The notes below the pieces were generated by a model. That model saw only the letters and a list, made by a program, of their open reading frames with translations. It searched no databases and was not told where the DNA came from. The position numbers were made by a program, and so were the translations under genes. Source: DASRAU01 sp035638075 (lineage in GTDB: Bacteria; Acidobacteriota; Polarisedimenticolia; Gp22-AA2). Taken from it: a stretch of DNA of 47,167 nucleotides. Within the stretch, counting starts at the first letter, position 1, and each line of letters opens with the position of its first letter. Shown piece after piece: positions 33,983 to 42,336 of the stretch. Where the stretch lies: NCBI GenBank assembly GCA_035638075.1, contig DASRAU010000005.1, positions 1-47,167 of the forward strand, in the 5' to 3' direction.

Positions 33983-34534
33983 TCAGCAGTCCGGCTTCCA
34001 GATCGAGATGGCGATGATGGTTCCTCCCCGGGTGAACGCGGAGGCCATGACGCTGCAGGCCTTCTCGGGCTCGCAGCGGTAGTCGAACTGGCTCACTTCG
34101 GAAGGGGAGCCGTCCCAGGGATATCCCTTGTCGAGCGGCTGCCGTTTCTCCGCCCCCACGGTTCCGAGCCTCTCGACCGGATCGAAGAGACGGATGCCCC
34201 GGCAGCCGGCGCGGTCCGGACCCACTCGCGCCGTCGCCGCGTCGCGGCAGACCGACTCGCCGCTGAGCAGCACCGCGCCGATCCGCCTCGCGGGGTCCTC
34301 GTCGTCGACGACCGCGGTCACGTAGATCGACTTGCCCCGTGCCTGGTAACAGTGGTCTTGCGGCGCCTCGGCCGGGGAGCGGCCGGGGCCGTAACGACCC
34401 AGGAGATCCTGCTCCGGGCGGCCGAGGCAGACGCCGGCGATGCACCATTCGCTCCCCGGCGTGGTGTCCGCGGCCGCCGCGGCGATCGAGATCCCGCCGG
34501 CGGCGAGAAGGAGCGCGCGGACGAGACGCTTCAC
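33983..34534 (-). CDS. secreted 8-cysteine protein of unknown function
   Basis: 183 residues from ATG 34534, which overlaps the M64 peptidase stop (ATGA), so the two are translationally coupled. Signal: KRLVRALLLAAGGISIAAAAA. The mature part has eight cysteines (EWCIAGVCLG, DHCYQARG, ESVCRDA, AGCRGIRL, YRCEPEKACSV, KPDC), consistent with four disulfides. The opening WCIAGVCLGRPEQDLLGRYG resembles a short recognition motif seen in secreted proteins of Gammaproteobacteria, but I cannot name a family. The coupling to M64 suggests it may be a partner, inhibitor or substrate of that peptidase; this is inference from gene order only. Confidence 0.65.
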   Translation of the reverse strand: MKRLVRALLLAAGGISIAAAAADTTPGSEWCIAGVCLGRPEQDLLGRYGPGRSPAEAPQDHCYQARGKSIYVTAVVDDEDPARRIGAVLLSGESVCRDAATARVGPDRAGCRGIRLFDPVERLGTVGAEKRQPLDKGYPWDGSPSEVSQFDYRCEPEKACSVMASAFTRGGTIIAISIWKPDC

Positions 34535-35985
34535 CGGCTTCGTCCGGTCCGCTGGTCGATGACCCGCTCGATGGTGCGGGCGCAGACGGGGCAGAAGCGG
34601 TCGAGGTTGCGGCTGAACATGATGCAGTCGCTCGACGGTCTATAGAGACCCTTGGCGCGATAGCCCCCTCCCTCGAAGGCGCCGACGACGCCGCCGTACG
34701 GGGCCTTCGCGAGGAACGGTTTGCTCCAGGCTAGCTCCTCGGCGAACAGGGCGTCCATCTCCTTCTCGGGTGCTTTCGCCTTGCGCAGGGCGCGGCGGCG
34801 CTCCTGGATCGTCTTCGAGAACGCCTCGTACTCCTCCTTGGGCCACGGCGTCGGCAGCGCCGTGCCGGGCGTGACGAGATCCCTCCACTTCAGCACGGCC
34901 GGGTCGAGCAGAGCCGTGAGGTTCGGCTCCCACGGCTCGACGATGGGCGTGTCGGTGCCGTAAGCGACGTCGCTCGTGTAGTACTCGTCGGCGAGCGCCG
35001 CGAAGTGGTGCCCGAACTCGTGCACGAAGACGTACGGGCTCGATCCCGAGCCGGTGGCGCAGGTGGCGTAGAGGTTGTGGATGCCCCCGCCGCCGTAGGT
35101 CTCGCCGTTGAGGAGGATCTCGACGAACTCGTAGGGCGCCTGCGCCGCCGCGTCACGCCACTGCCGGTTCTCGAAGGTCAGCGCGTAGCGCTCCGACCCG
35201 AAGATGTCGTAAGAGGCGCCGAGCGCCGTGCGCCGCCACAGCCCGTCGCTCGGCCGGTCGATGCCCGAGTCGAGCGACGGCAGGTCGAGGGCGCGCACGT
35301 TGAAGTCGCTCTTGCGCTCCTTGAACGGCGTCACCGAGAAGAGGATGTCCACCAGCCGCTTGGCGTCGGAATGGAACTTCTGCATCTCCGCGGAGGTGTA
35401 GCCGTCGCCGAGGATGAGCAGATCGACCTTGCTCTCCGGCGGGCCGTTCTCGAACAGCGTCCAGACGGTGCCCCGGTCGCTCACTTTCTCGCGCCGCACC
35501 GTCGGCGCTTCGGGGTCGACCACGAAGAGCGCCAGCGGCCGCCAGGCGTTGTCGGGCGAGCGCTTGAAGAGATCGACCTGCACCGGCTTCTTGGGGAAGG
35601 GGAAGCGGAGCGATTCGTGGAACGAGCGGCGCTCGCGCTTCGCCTCGTCGGTCGTCTCCCACTCGCCGTAGATGCTGCCGAAGCCGGAGGCGAACAGGAC
35701 CCGGTGGGTGTCGCGGTCGCGCACCTCGAACCGGTAGGCGCCGAGATTCAGGAGGTCGAGTTGCGGCTGCCGGCCCCCCGGCCACGGCCCTTCGCGCACC
35801 ACCGCGTCGAGCGCGGCCGTCTCCTCGGCGGGCGTCGCCGCGGCGGGGTCGGCGGCCCGGCCGGCATGGTGGTAGTCGAGCCGCAGCGTCGCGCCATCGG
35901 ACCAGTCTTCGAACCGCATGTCTCCCCCCGCGGCGCAGGCGGCGAACGCGACGAGCACCGCGCCCACGGCGCGCGACCGGCTCAT
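34531..35985 (-). CDS. secreted M64 metallopeptidase (IgA-protease-like)
   Basis: 484 residues from ATG 35985, overlapping the YjbQ stop by four bases. A signal or lipoprotein segment (AVGAVLVAFAACAAGG; the Cys may be lipidated) is followed by the M64 N-terminal beta-domain (residues about 25-165). The catalytic domain contains LLILGDGYTSAEMQKFHSDA, then FNVRALDLPSLDSGID, and the zinc site VFVHEFGHHFAALADEYY: HExxH with a downstream Asp/Glu as third ligand. These match peptidase family M64, whose founder cleaves IgA in Clostridium ramosum; other members act on diverse extracellular proteins. The target here is unknown. Cysteines near the end (DCIMFSRNLDRFCPVCART) suggest a disulfide or metal knot. 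Confidence 0.9.
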   Translation of the reverse strand: MSRSRAVGAVLVAFAACAAGGDMRFEDWSDGATLRLDYHHAGRAADPAAATPAEETAALDAVVREGPWPGGRQPQLDLLNLGAYRFEVRDRDTHRVLFASGFGSIYGEWETTDEAKRERRSFHESLRFPFPKKPVQVDLFKRSPDNAWRPLALFVVDPEAPTVRREKVSDRGTVWTLFENGPPESKVDLLILGDGYTSAEMQKFHSDAKRLVDILFSVTPFKERKSDFNVRALDLPSLDSGIDRPSDGLWRRTALGASYDIFGSERYALTFENRQWRDAAAQAPYEFVEILLNGETYGGGGIHNLYATCATGSGSSPYVFVHEFGHHFAALADEYYTSDVAYGTDTPIVEPWEPNLTALLDPAVLKWRDLVTPGTALPTPWPKEEYEAFSKTIQERRRALRKAKAPEKEMDALFAEELAWSKPFLAKAPYGGVVGAFEGGGYRAKGLYRPSSDCIMFSRNLDRFCPVCARTIERVIDQRTGRSR

Positions 35986-36455
35986 GCGCCGAGGATCTTC
36001 ACGAGGACGCGCTTCTTGCGGCCGCCGTCGAACTCACCGTAGAAGATCTGCTCCCAGGGACCGAAGTCGAGCTTGCCGCCGGTCACCGCCACCACCACCT
36101 CGCGCCCGAAGAGCTGCCGCTTGATGTGCGCGTCGCCGTTGTCCTCGCCCGTGAGGTTGTGGCGGTAGTGGCTGGTCGGGGCGTGCGGCGCCAGCCGCTC
36201 GAGGAACTCCTCGAAGTCCTGGTGCAGCCCGCTCTCGTCGTCGTTGACGAAGACCGACGCGGTGATGTGCATGGCGTTCACCAGGCACAATCCCTCCCGC
36301 ACGCCGCTCTCGCGCAGGCACTCATCGACCTGTGGCGTGATGTTCAGGTACGCCCGACGTTCGGGGATGTTGAACCAGAGCTCTTTTCGGAAGGACCTCA
36401 AGACCGCCCCCGCCCACGCGCTCCGCGGCGACCGCGCCCCGGGCCGGGGGAGCAT
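35982..36455 (-). CDS. YjbQ/UPF0047 family protein
   Basis: 157 residues from ATG 36455; a TTG at 36401 would give a 139-residue protein nearer the usual family length and avoid an Arg/Pro-rich lead. GGAGG ends only one base before the ATG, which is closer than ideal, so the start is open. Family landmarks: RAYLNITPQVDECLRESG, GLCLVNAMHITASVFVNDDE, GLHQDFEEFLERLAP, YRHNLTGEDNGDAHIKRQL, and LDFGPWEQIFYGEFDG. YjbQ of E. coli has weak thiamine-phosphate-synthase activity, but its true role is not settled. It is cytoplasmic, usually trimeric, with conserved His residues around a probable metal site. Coupled to M64 downstream and nine bases from the acyltransferase stop. Confidence 0.9.
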   Translation of the reverse strand: MLPRPGARSPRSAWAGAVLRSFRKELWFNIPERRAYLNITPQVDECLRESGVREGLCLVNAMHITASVFVNDDESGLHQDFEEFLERLAPHAPTSHYRHNLTGEDNGDAHIKRQLFGREVVVAVTGGKLDFGPWEQIFYGEFDGGRKKRVLVKILGA

Positions 36456-36464
36456 ACCTCCGGA

Positions 36465-37730
36465 CTAGGCCCAGGTGGTCGGCAGGTGGTGGTCGGTTTC
36501 GGTGTCGGCTTCGCCGTCGGTGCGTGGCCGCGGCTGGAAGCGCCGGAGACTCTGCCTCGCAGCCGGGACGAGGGTTTTCGCCGCCGGCAGCCAGGCGAAC
36601 TTGGCATTGCGCAGGGTGCGTCCCAGCAGGCTGTCCCGGAAAATGAAGAACCAGTGGTGCGGCCGGAGGTCCGGTTTCCAGGCCAGCTTCCAGGCTCCTT
36701 CGACGCCGAGGAACTCGTAGCCCCACAGCCCGTCGGCGATGGCGTGCTTCAGCACCTCTTCCATCAGGATCTGGCCGGGGCTGCACTCGGCGAAAGCCTC
36801 GTCGTAGCAGGTCATCATGAGGGAATAGGTTCGGCGCCGCGTCAGCCCGTACTGCGCGGCAATCCTTTTCCCTGCGAACACGAGGAAGGTGAGCGAGAAG
36901 TAGCCGCCGCTCGCCGCTGCCTGCGCCAGGCCGGTGTAGAAGCCGAGCGTCTGCCGGCTCTGCGCCGCCGCGGTGCCCTGGCGTCCCTTCCAGCCGCCGC
37001 GCTCGAGAGCGAAGCACTCCTCCAGCCCCGCCCGCACGGCATCCGCCCCGTTCAGTCGCTCGATGGTGACAGCACCGCGCGCCTCGAGCCAGGCGCGGCC
37101 GCGGCGCAGGTTCCTCCTGAACTTGCGGGAGAGGCGAGCCTCGAGAGCCGCCCAGGACGCGGGGAGCGGAAGGAAGGGGCTGCGATGCGAGTCCCAGATG
37201 CCCGACGGGAAGCCCGCACCGGAGGCCGCGTGGTAGAGATCCCAGGCGGTTCCGCCCGCCGGCACCTCGTTGAGACGGATGACGTCCCAGCTGCCGTCCC
37301 CCGCCAGCGTCCGGACGAACGCCAGGGCGGCCGTACGACGGTCCGCCGCGATCATGTCGAATCGGGCGGAGTGAAGGCTCGCCGGTGAGACGAGACGCCG
37401 GACCGGAACCCCGTAGAAGAAGCCGCGGTCGGCCACCAGGGGGAGGGCCGCGACGAGGCGGCCGGCGTGGTCGTGTCCCGTGAGGATCTTCATCTCCGCA
37501 CGGGGGGCGAAGCTGTCGACCCACGACCGGATGAACTCGTGCCGGTAGAACGGCTCGTCACAGGTCCTCTCGACCAGCGCGTTCCATTCGTGTTCCAGAC
37601 GGAGGAAGGCGGCGCGATCGAGGGTCTCGACCCGGATCCCGGTGTGGCCACCGTGCGGCGAAGGCCGCGGCGCGGACCAGCCCGAATCGACGTCCTCGAC
37701 GACGGCGGTGTCGTCTTCCATGGTCAGCAT
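36465..37730 (-). CDS. GNAT/FemAB-like acyltransferase (CelD/BcsL type)
   Basis: About 421 residues from ATG 37730, or 418 from ATG 37721. The longer frame to 38006 would overlap the divergent promoter region and lacks a protein-like beginning. The N-terminal half has WNALVERTCDEPFYRHEFIR. The C-terminal half has the GNAT-like core of the CelD/BcsL family: FRRNLRRGRAWLEARGAVTI, GGWKGRQGTAA, SLTFLVFAGKRIAAQYGL, and the final SPGQILMEEVLKHAIADGLW with EFLGVEGAWKLAWKPD. Such enzymes move an acyl or aminoacyl group to a sugar or peptide and are common in exopolysaccharide loci, but no polysaccharide genes are nearby. It is cytoplasmic and first in the minus-strand cluster. Confidence 0.8.
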   Translation of the reverse strand: MLTMEDDTAVVEDVDSGWSAPRPSPHGGHTGIRVETLDRAAFLRLEHEWNALVERTCDEPFYRHEFIRSWVDSFAPRAEMKILTGHDHAGRLVAALPLVADRGFFYGVPVRRLVSPASLHSARFDMIAADRRTAALAFVRTLAGDGSWDVIRLNEVPAGGTAWDLYHAASGAGFPSGIWDSHRSPFLPLPASWAALEARLSRKFRRNLRRGRAWLEARGAVTIERLNGADAVRAGLEECFALERGGWKGRQGTAAAQSRQTLGFYTGLAQAAASGGYFSLTFLVFAGKRIAAQYGLTRRRTYSLMMTCYDEAFAECSPGQILMEEVLKHAIADGLWGYEFLGVEGAWKLAWKPDLRPHHWFFIFRDSLLGRTLRNAKFAWLPAAKTLVPAARQSLRRFQPRPRTDGEADTETDHHLPTTWA

Positions 37731-37935
37731 GAGGTCTCGCGCGCGATCCGGCCCGGGGTCCTGCGAGCGGAGGGCATGGCGAGGATCCTGACGCAAAACC
37801 GGCACGACGAAAGTCGAGGCTTCTGCGGAGATACCCATCGGGTGGACTACGCAGCGCAGGAGGCCGGTGATGCCCGTGACACAGGGCGACGGCCCGCTTG
37901 ATCGCGCCCCGGCGGTCGGGTAGGCTCTCCGCCTC

Positions 37936-39192
37936 ATGACAGCACCGGGACACACCGAGGATCCGCGGGCGATCCGCGAGGCGGCGCGAGCCCTGCGGCC
38001 GTTCATCGTCGATCTGACCCTGCGCGTCTGCCGCGCGCGGACGGTGAACTACATGGCGGAGGATTTTCCCGGCGGCGGGCCGGACGACATGCCGGCGCCC
38101 GGGATGGAGTCGCGCGTGACGTCGATCCTGGCGGAGGAGTGCCGCCGGTTGAAGATCCCGTTCACGACGCACGCCAGGGTCGAAGGCCGTGAGAGCCTGC
38201 TCGCCACCGTCGGCCAGAAGCGTCCCGGGTATCGTCGCATGCTCGTGCTGCTGCACACCGACACGGTGCCGGCCGGCTCGCCGACCGTCTGGAAGCGGCC
38301 GCCGTTCGAGCCGCGCGAGGAGGCGGGAAAGCTCTACGGCCGCGGCGTGCTCGACGACAAGGGGCCGCTGGCGGCATCGTTCGCCGCCCTGCGGCTCCTC
38401 AAGGAGCGCGAGGATCGCATCGCCGGGGCCTTCACCTTCGGCGCCGTGGCCGACGAGGAGGTCGGCATCGGCGTCGGGCTGCCGTATCTCATCGAGTCGG
38501 GCCTCATCGACTGCACCGACGCGGTCATTCCCGACATCGCGGGCAACATGAAGGAGATCAACATCGCCGAGAAGGGCCGCGTGCTCCTGAAGATCGAAAC
38601 GCATGGCAGGCAGGCGCACGCCATGGAGCCGGCGAAGGGCGTCAACGCGATCCTCGCGCTGTCGCGGGCGCTTCTCGCCGTGGAGAGAATGACGCTCGAA
38701 CACCGCGCCCATCCGCTTCTCGGCGGGCCGACCATCAACACCGGGCTGGCGCGCGGCGGTGTCGCGCCGAACGCTGTCCCGGCGGACGCGCAGGCGATCC
38801 TCGACATCCGCTACGTCCCCGGCCAGACGGCCGAGGGGATCCGCGCCGCGGTCGCCGCGGTCGCGTCGAAGGCGATCGCCGACCTGCGGGGGTCGTCGGT
38901 CGACGTGGCGATCGTGCAGGACGCGCTGCCGTGCGAGGTGTCGCCCGAGGCGCCCATCGTCAAGCGCCTGCTGCGCCACGCCCCCGAGGCGAAGATCATC
39001 GGGTCCGGCGGCGGCACCTTCGCCAAGGACCTGGTCCTGATGGGCGTGGACGCCGTCGGCTGGTCGTGCGGCGACGAGGAGACCTACCACCAGCCGAACG
39101 AGGAAATCGAAGTCGAGCAGCTCGTCACCTTCGCCGGCCGTCTCGCTGCGCTGGCGATGGAGATCGCCTCCGAGAAAGTGGCCGGGGCGTGA
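37936..39192 (+). CDS. cytoplasmic M20 metallopeptidase (ArgE/DapE-like)
   Basis: 418 residues from ATG 37936; no SD is obvious and no signal peptide is present. Metal-site motifs: MLVLLHTDTVPAG (His, Asp), GRGVLDDKGP (bridging Asp), ADEEVGIGVG (Glu pair), VIPDIAG, and a C-terminal ETYHQPNE whose His completes the site. The lid domain lies around residues 215-330 (ETHGRQAHAMEPAKGVNAIL). The motifs fit the ArgE/DapE/CPG2 group of amino-acylases and di-peptidases. It is the first gene of a seven-gene operon that runs to the terminator at 43802; the next start overlaps its stop (GTGA). Confidence 0.88.
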   Translation: MTAPGHTEDPRAIREAARALRPFIVDLTLRVCRARTVNYMAEDFPGGGPDDMPAPGMESRVTSILAEECRRLKIPFTTHARVEGRESLLATVGQKRPGYRRMLVLLHTDTVPAGSPTVWKRPPFEPREEAGKLYGRGVLDDKGPLAASFAALRLLKEREDRIAGAFTFGAVADEEVGIGVGLPYLIESGLIDCTDAVIPDIAGNMKEINIAEKGRVLLKIETHGRQAHAMEPAKGVNAILALSRALLAVERMTLEHRAHPLLGGPTINTGLARGGVAPNAVPADAQAILDIRYVPGQTAEGIRAAVAAVASKAIADLRGSSVDVAIVQDALPCEVSPEAPIVKRLLRHAPEAKIIGSGGGTFAKDLVLMGVDAVGWSCGDEETYHQPNEEIEVEQLVTFAGRLAALAMEIASEKVAGA

Positions 39193-39980
39193 AGACCGGC
39201 GTCGTCCTCATCCTGGCCGGCGCCGTGGCCGCCCTGCTGCTCCTCTTCCTCGCCTGCGCCCGCGGTGAAGCCGGCGCCGGTCGCGAAGGCGCGACGTCGG
39301 CGGTCCCCGGCGGCGAATCCGTGGCAGCCGCCGGCGCGCCGCCGGCGACCGGATCGGGCGACCACGAGCACGCCGCGCAGGGGGATCACGCCACCGTCCA
39401 TCACTCCTTCGACGACCCGGAGCGGTGGGCGAAGATCTTCGACGATCCCTCGCGCGCCGCGTGGCAGAAGCCCGATGAAATCGTCGCCGCCCTCGAGCTC
39501 AAGCCGGGGATGACGGCCGCCGACCTGGGCGCCGGCACCGGCTACTTCACGGCGGCGCTGTCGCGCGCGGTCGGAGAGAAGGGCGTCGTCCTCAGCATCG
39601 ATCCCGAGCCGCAGATGGTGGAGTACCTCGGCAAGCGGGCGCACCGCGAAGGGCTGACGAACGTCGTGCCGGTGCTCGCCCTCTACGAGGATCCCTTCCT
39701 GCCGCCGGGGCGGGTCGATCGCGTCCTCATCGTGGACACTTATCACCACATCGACGACCGGCAGGCCTACTTCCACCGCCTGGGCAAGAACCTCGCGCCG
39801 GGCGGCCGCGTCGCCATCGTCGATTTCCACAAGCGCCCGCTCCCGGTGGGGCCGCCGCCCGAAGCCAAGCTGGAGCGCGAGGTGGTCGTCGCCGAGATGC
39901 AGAAGGCCGGCTTCCGGCTCGCCGCCGAGCCGACCTTCCTGCCGTACCAGTACTTCCTCGTCTTCGAGCCAAGTCCATAA
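39189..39980 (+). CDS. lipobox-bearing class I methyltransferase-like protein
   Basis: 263 residues from GTG 39189, overlapping the M20 stop. Signal: GVVLILAGAVAALLLLFLAC, with the lipid Cys in FLAC. A Gly/Ala/His-rich linker (SGDHEHAAQGDHATVHHSF) leads to a Rossmann methyltransferase domain: DDPERWAKIFDDPSRAAWQK, then AADLGAGTGYFTAALSRAVG (motif I), LSIDPEPQMVEYL (motif II), DRVLIVDTYHHIDDRQAY (post II) and LAPGGRVAIVDFHKR. The SAM-binding loop is intact. This is the 'secreted methyltransferase' type found in many Proteobacteria and Acidobacteria. Because SAM is not known in the periplasm, it may work on the inner face before export, or bind another ligand. Confidence 0.8.
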   Translation: MKTGVVLILAGAVAALLLLFLACARGEAGAGREGATSAVPGGESVAAAGAPPATGSGDHEHAAQGDHATVHHSFDDPERWAKIFDDPSRAAWQKPDEIVAALELKPGMTAADLGAGTGYFTAALSRAVGEKGVVLSIDPEPQMVEYLGKRAHREGLTNVVPVLALYEDPFLPPGRVDRVLIVDTYHHIDDRQAYFHRLGKNLAPGGRVAIVDFHKRPLPVGPPPEAKLEREVVVAEMQKAGFRLAAEPTFLPYQYFLVFEPSP

Positions 39981-39992
39981 TCAGGAGTCAAC

Positions 39993-40568
39993 GTGATCGT
40001 CACCTCCGACTTCAAGCGCGGCCTCGCCATCCTCGTGGAGGGGAAGCCGTACATCATCACCGACTACAGCGTGCAGACGCCGTCGGCGCGCGGCGCCGCG
40101 ACCCTGGTGCGCGCCAAGGTGCGCAACGTCCTGACGGGCCAGGTGCTCGACATGACCTTCAAGTCGGGGGACAAGTTCGACGAGCCGGACCTCGAGTTCC
40201 GCAAGACCTCGTTCCTCTATGCCGACGGGGACGAATACCACTTCATGGACGAGACCACCTACGAGCAGTTCCATCTGTCGAAGGAGTCGATCGGCGACGA
40301 CGTCCGCTGGCTCAAGGACGGCGTGAGCGTGCGGGCGGTGGTGTTCGAGGGGCGCTGCTACGCCATCGAGCTGCCGCAGTTCGTCGAGTTCGACGTGATC
40401 GAGACGGGCCCCGGCGGGCGCTCCGACATGGCGAGCGGCAAGGTGACCAAGCCCGCGACGCTGTCGAACGGCACGGAGATCCGCGTGCCGGTCTACCTCG
40501 AGGCGGGGGAGAAGGTGATGGTGGACACGACGACCGGCGAGTTCGTCCGGCGCGTGTCGGACAAATAG
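39993..40568 (+). CDS. efpL: elongation factor P-like protein, EfpL/YeiP type
   Basis: 191 residues from GTG 39993, with CAGGAG five bases upstream. It has three beta-barrel domains: an N-terminal KOW-like domain (SDFKRGLAILVEGKPYIITD), OB domains, and the C-terminal NKPATL-like KPATLSNGTEIRVPVYLEAG. The tip loop of domain I reads QTPSARGAATLVRAK. E. coli YeiP/EfpL has SPTARGAATLYKMR there, while classical EF-P has PGKGQA with the modified Lys34. The tip residue is therefore Arg in an EfpL-type setting. EF-P family proteins bind the ribosome between P and E sites and relieve stalling at polyproline and related motifs. A normal efp is expected elsewhere in the genome. Confidence 0.88.
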   Translation: MIVTSDFKRGLAILVEGKPYIITDYSVQTPSARGAATLVRAKVRNVLTGQVLDMTFKSGDKFDEPDLEFRKTSFLYADGDEYHFMDETTYEQFHLSKESIGDDVRWLKDGVSVRAVVFEGRCYAIELPQFVEFDVIETGPGGRSDMASGKVTKPATLSNGTEIRVPVYLEAGEKVMVDTTTGEFVRRVSDK

Positions 40569-40576
40569 GAGGTTCG

Positions 40577-40903
40577 ATGAAGATCTCGCGCAGGGTGGTG
40601 GGACGGATGATCCTGGGGGCGCCCCTCGTCATGGGCGCGACCCTGGCCGGGTCGCTCGGCGGGGCCCGCGCCGACGAGCCGGAGGTGACACCGGCGCCGG
40701 AGCCCGCGCCCGAGCCGACGCCGCTCGCGAAGTTCCTCGCCAAGCAGGAAGACGGGCTCAGCGGCGGCGAGCGGGCGAAGGTCCGCAAGGACGTCACCCA
40801 GCTCGAGGACGCGCTCAAGGTGGTGCGCGACTTCCCCGTAGCCAACGACGTTCCGCCCGCCGGTGGCTTCCGGCCGATCCGCTCCGTCCGCAAGAACGGC
40901 TGA
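40577..40903 (+). CDS. small exported protein with twin-arginine-like signal
   Basis: 108 residues from ATG 40577, with a perfect AGGAGG (40567-40572) overlapping the efpL stop. The N-terminus SRRVVGRMILGAPLVMG is a Tat-like signal, ending near GGARADEP. A Pro/Glu spacer (EPEVTPAPEPAPEPTP) and a helical segment LAKFLAKQEDGLSGGERAKV with KVRKDVTQLEDALKVV follow. No metal or catalytic motif is seen. It lies 14 bases before an amidase gene with no export signal of its own. One possibility is that it is a small subunit that carries a partner through Tat; this is inference. I do not recognise the family. Confidence 0.7.
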   Translation: MKISRRVVGRMILGAPLVMGATLAGSLGGARADEPEVTPAPEPAPEPTPLAKFLAKQEDGLSGGERAKVRKDVTQLEDALKVVRDFPVANDVPPAGGFRPIRSVRKNG

Positions 40904-40917
40904 GGAGGGACGCCGTC

Positions 40918-42336
40918 ATGCCGGTCACCGTTCTCGGCGAAGACGTCCTCTTCCTTCCGATCACCGAGCTCCAGGCGCGCATCCGCTCGCGCCGGCTCTC
41001 TCCCGTCGCGCTGACCGAGGCGTACCTCGGGCGCATCGAGGAGCTCGAGCCGACCTACCATGCCTGGGTCACCCTGATGAAGGACAGCGCGCTCGAAGAA
41101 GCGCGGCAGGCGGAAAAGGAGATCGCCCGCGGCCACGTCCGCTCGCCGCTCCATGGCATCCCGTACGGCGCCAAGGATCTCGTGGCGACCCGCGGCACCC
41201 GGACCACCTGGGGCGCGAAGCCGTACGAGATGCAGTCGTTCGACTACGACGCCGCGGTCATCCGCAAGCTGCGCAACGCCGGGGCGATCCTGCTCGGCAA
41301 GCTGGCGATGATCGAGATGGCCGGCGGGCTCGGGTACGACAAGGGGTCGGCATCGCTCACGGGCGCCGCCCGCAACCCCTGGGACCCGTCGCGCTGGACG
41401 TGCGGGTCGTCGTCCGGCTCGGGGGCCGCGGTCGGCACCGGCATGCTGCCGTTCGCCATCGGCTCGGAGACCTGGGGCTCGATCGTCTGCCCGTCCGCCT
41501 TCTGCGGCATCTCCGGGCTGCGCCCGACCTTCGGCCGCTTGTCGCGACAGGGCGCGATGGCGCTGTCGTGGACCCTCGACAAGCTCGGCCCGATGGGACG
41601 CACGGCGCGCGACTGCGAGATCGTCTACCGCATCCTGGCGGGGCGCGATCCCGAAGACCCGTTCACCTCCGACGAGCCGCTCGGACCCGAGTCCACCGCG
41701 GCGGCGAAGGGCCTGCGGGTCGGGTTCCTGAGGATGGACTTCAAGAAGAGCGGCAACCCGGCGGTCGAGCGGGCCTTCCTGAAGGCACTCGACGACCTGC
41801 GCGACTCGGGCGTCGGCGCCGAGGAGACGAAGCTGCCGGACCTGCCGTTCGAAGCGGCGACCGGCGTCATCCTGACGTCGGAAGTGGCGACGGCCTACGA
41901 AGAGCTGCAGCGCGGCGACCGGGCCCGGCAGCTCGCGACGCCAGGGGCGGTGCTGGCGTTCGTGACGGCGCATGCCGTGCGCGGATCCGACTACGTCAAG
42001 GCGGAGCGCATCCGCACCGTCTGCTGCCGGGCGATGTCGGATCTCTTCTCGAAGTACGACGCCATCCTCTACCCGACCGAGATGCACACCGCCTTCGGCT
42101 ACGACCAGGATTTCACCGACATCTCCTGGGCCGATCCGGCCGGCGGCGCCGGCAACCTGTGCGGGCTGCCGGCGGTCTCGGTGCCGTGCGGCTTCGGCGA
42201 GGACGGGCTGCCGGCGGGGCTCGGCGTGCTCGCCGGCGCGTACGACGAGGCGAAGGCGGTCACGCTGGCCCGGCACTTCCAGTCGGCGACCACCTGGCAC
42301 CTGCGCCGGCCGCCGGTGACGACGCAGCGCACCTGA
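40918..42336 (+). CDS. amidase signature family enzyme
   Basis: 472 residues from ATG 40918, with GAGGAGGG upstream. The Ser-cisSer-Lys triad is recognisable: Lys in HGIPYGAKDLVATRG, the linker Ser and Gly-rich loop in WTCGSSSGSGAAVGTGMLPF, and the nucleophile Ser in IGSETWGSIVCPSAFCGISG. The second half (ALSWTLDKLGPMGRTARDCE; LPAVSVPCGFGEDGLPAGL) matches the AS family of amidases and GatA-like proteins, though the substrate-binding insert differs from GatA. No GatB/GatC neighbour is present, so it is a hydrolase of small amides or a deaminating enzyme rather than tRNA amidotransferase. Coupled to the SDR gene by a TGATG overlap. Confidence 0.9.
   Translation: MPVTVLGEDVLFLPITELQARIRSRRLSPVALTEAYLGRIEELEPTYHAWVTLMKDSALEEARQAEKEIARGHVRSPLHGIPYGAKDLVATRGTRTTWGAKPYEMQSFDYDAAVIRKLRNAGAILLGKLAMIEMAGGLGYDKGSASLTGAARNPWDPSRWTCGSSSGSGAAVGTGMLPFAIGSETWGSIVCPSAFCGISGLRPTFGRLSRQGAMALSWTLDKLGPMGRTARDCEIVYRILAGRDPEDPFTSDEPLGPESTAAAKGLRVGFLRMDFKKSGNPAVERAFLKALDDLRDSGVGAEETKLPDLPFEAATGVILTSEVATAYEELQRGDRARQLATPGAVLAFVTAHAVRGSDYVKAERIRTVCCRAMSDLFSKYDAILYPTEMHTAFGYDQDFTDISWADPAGGAGNLCGLPAVSVPCGFGEDGLPAGLGVLAGAYDEAKAVTLARHFQSATTWHLRRPPVTTQRT

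Noticed and set aside
38931..39188. Upstream extension of the lipobox methyltransferase frame
   Set aside because: It overlaps the M20 gene in another frame and would hide the lipoprotein signal; GTG 39189 is the sensible start.
39993..40568. Calling the gene classical efp
   Set aside because: The tip loop PSARGAATL and flanking residues match YeiP/EfpL rather than the PGKGQA or PGR loop of EF-P.
40918..42336. Calling the amidase GatA
   Set aside because: No gatB or gatC nearby, and the region after the Ser triad does not follow GatA closely.
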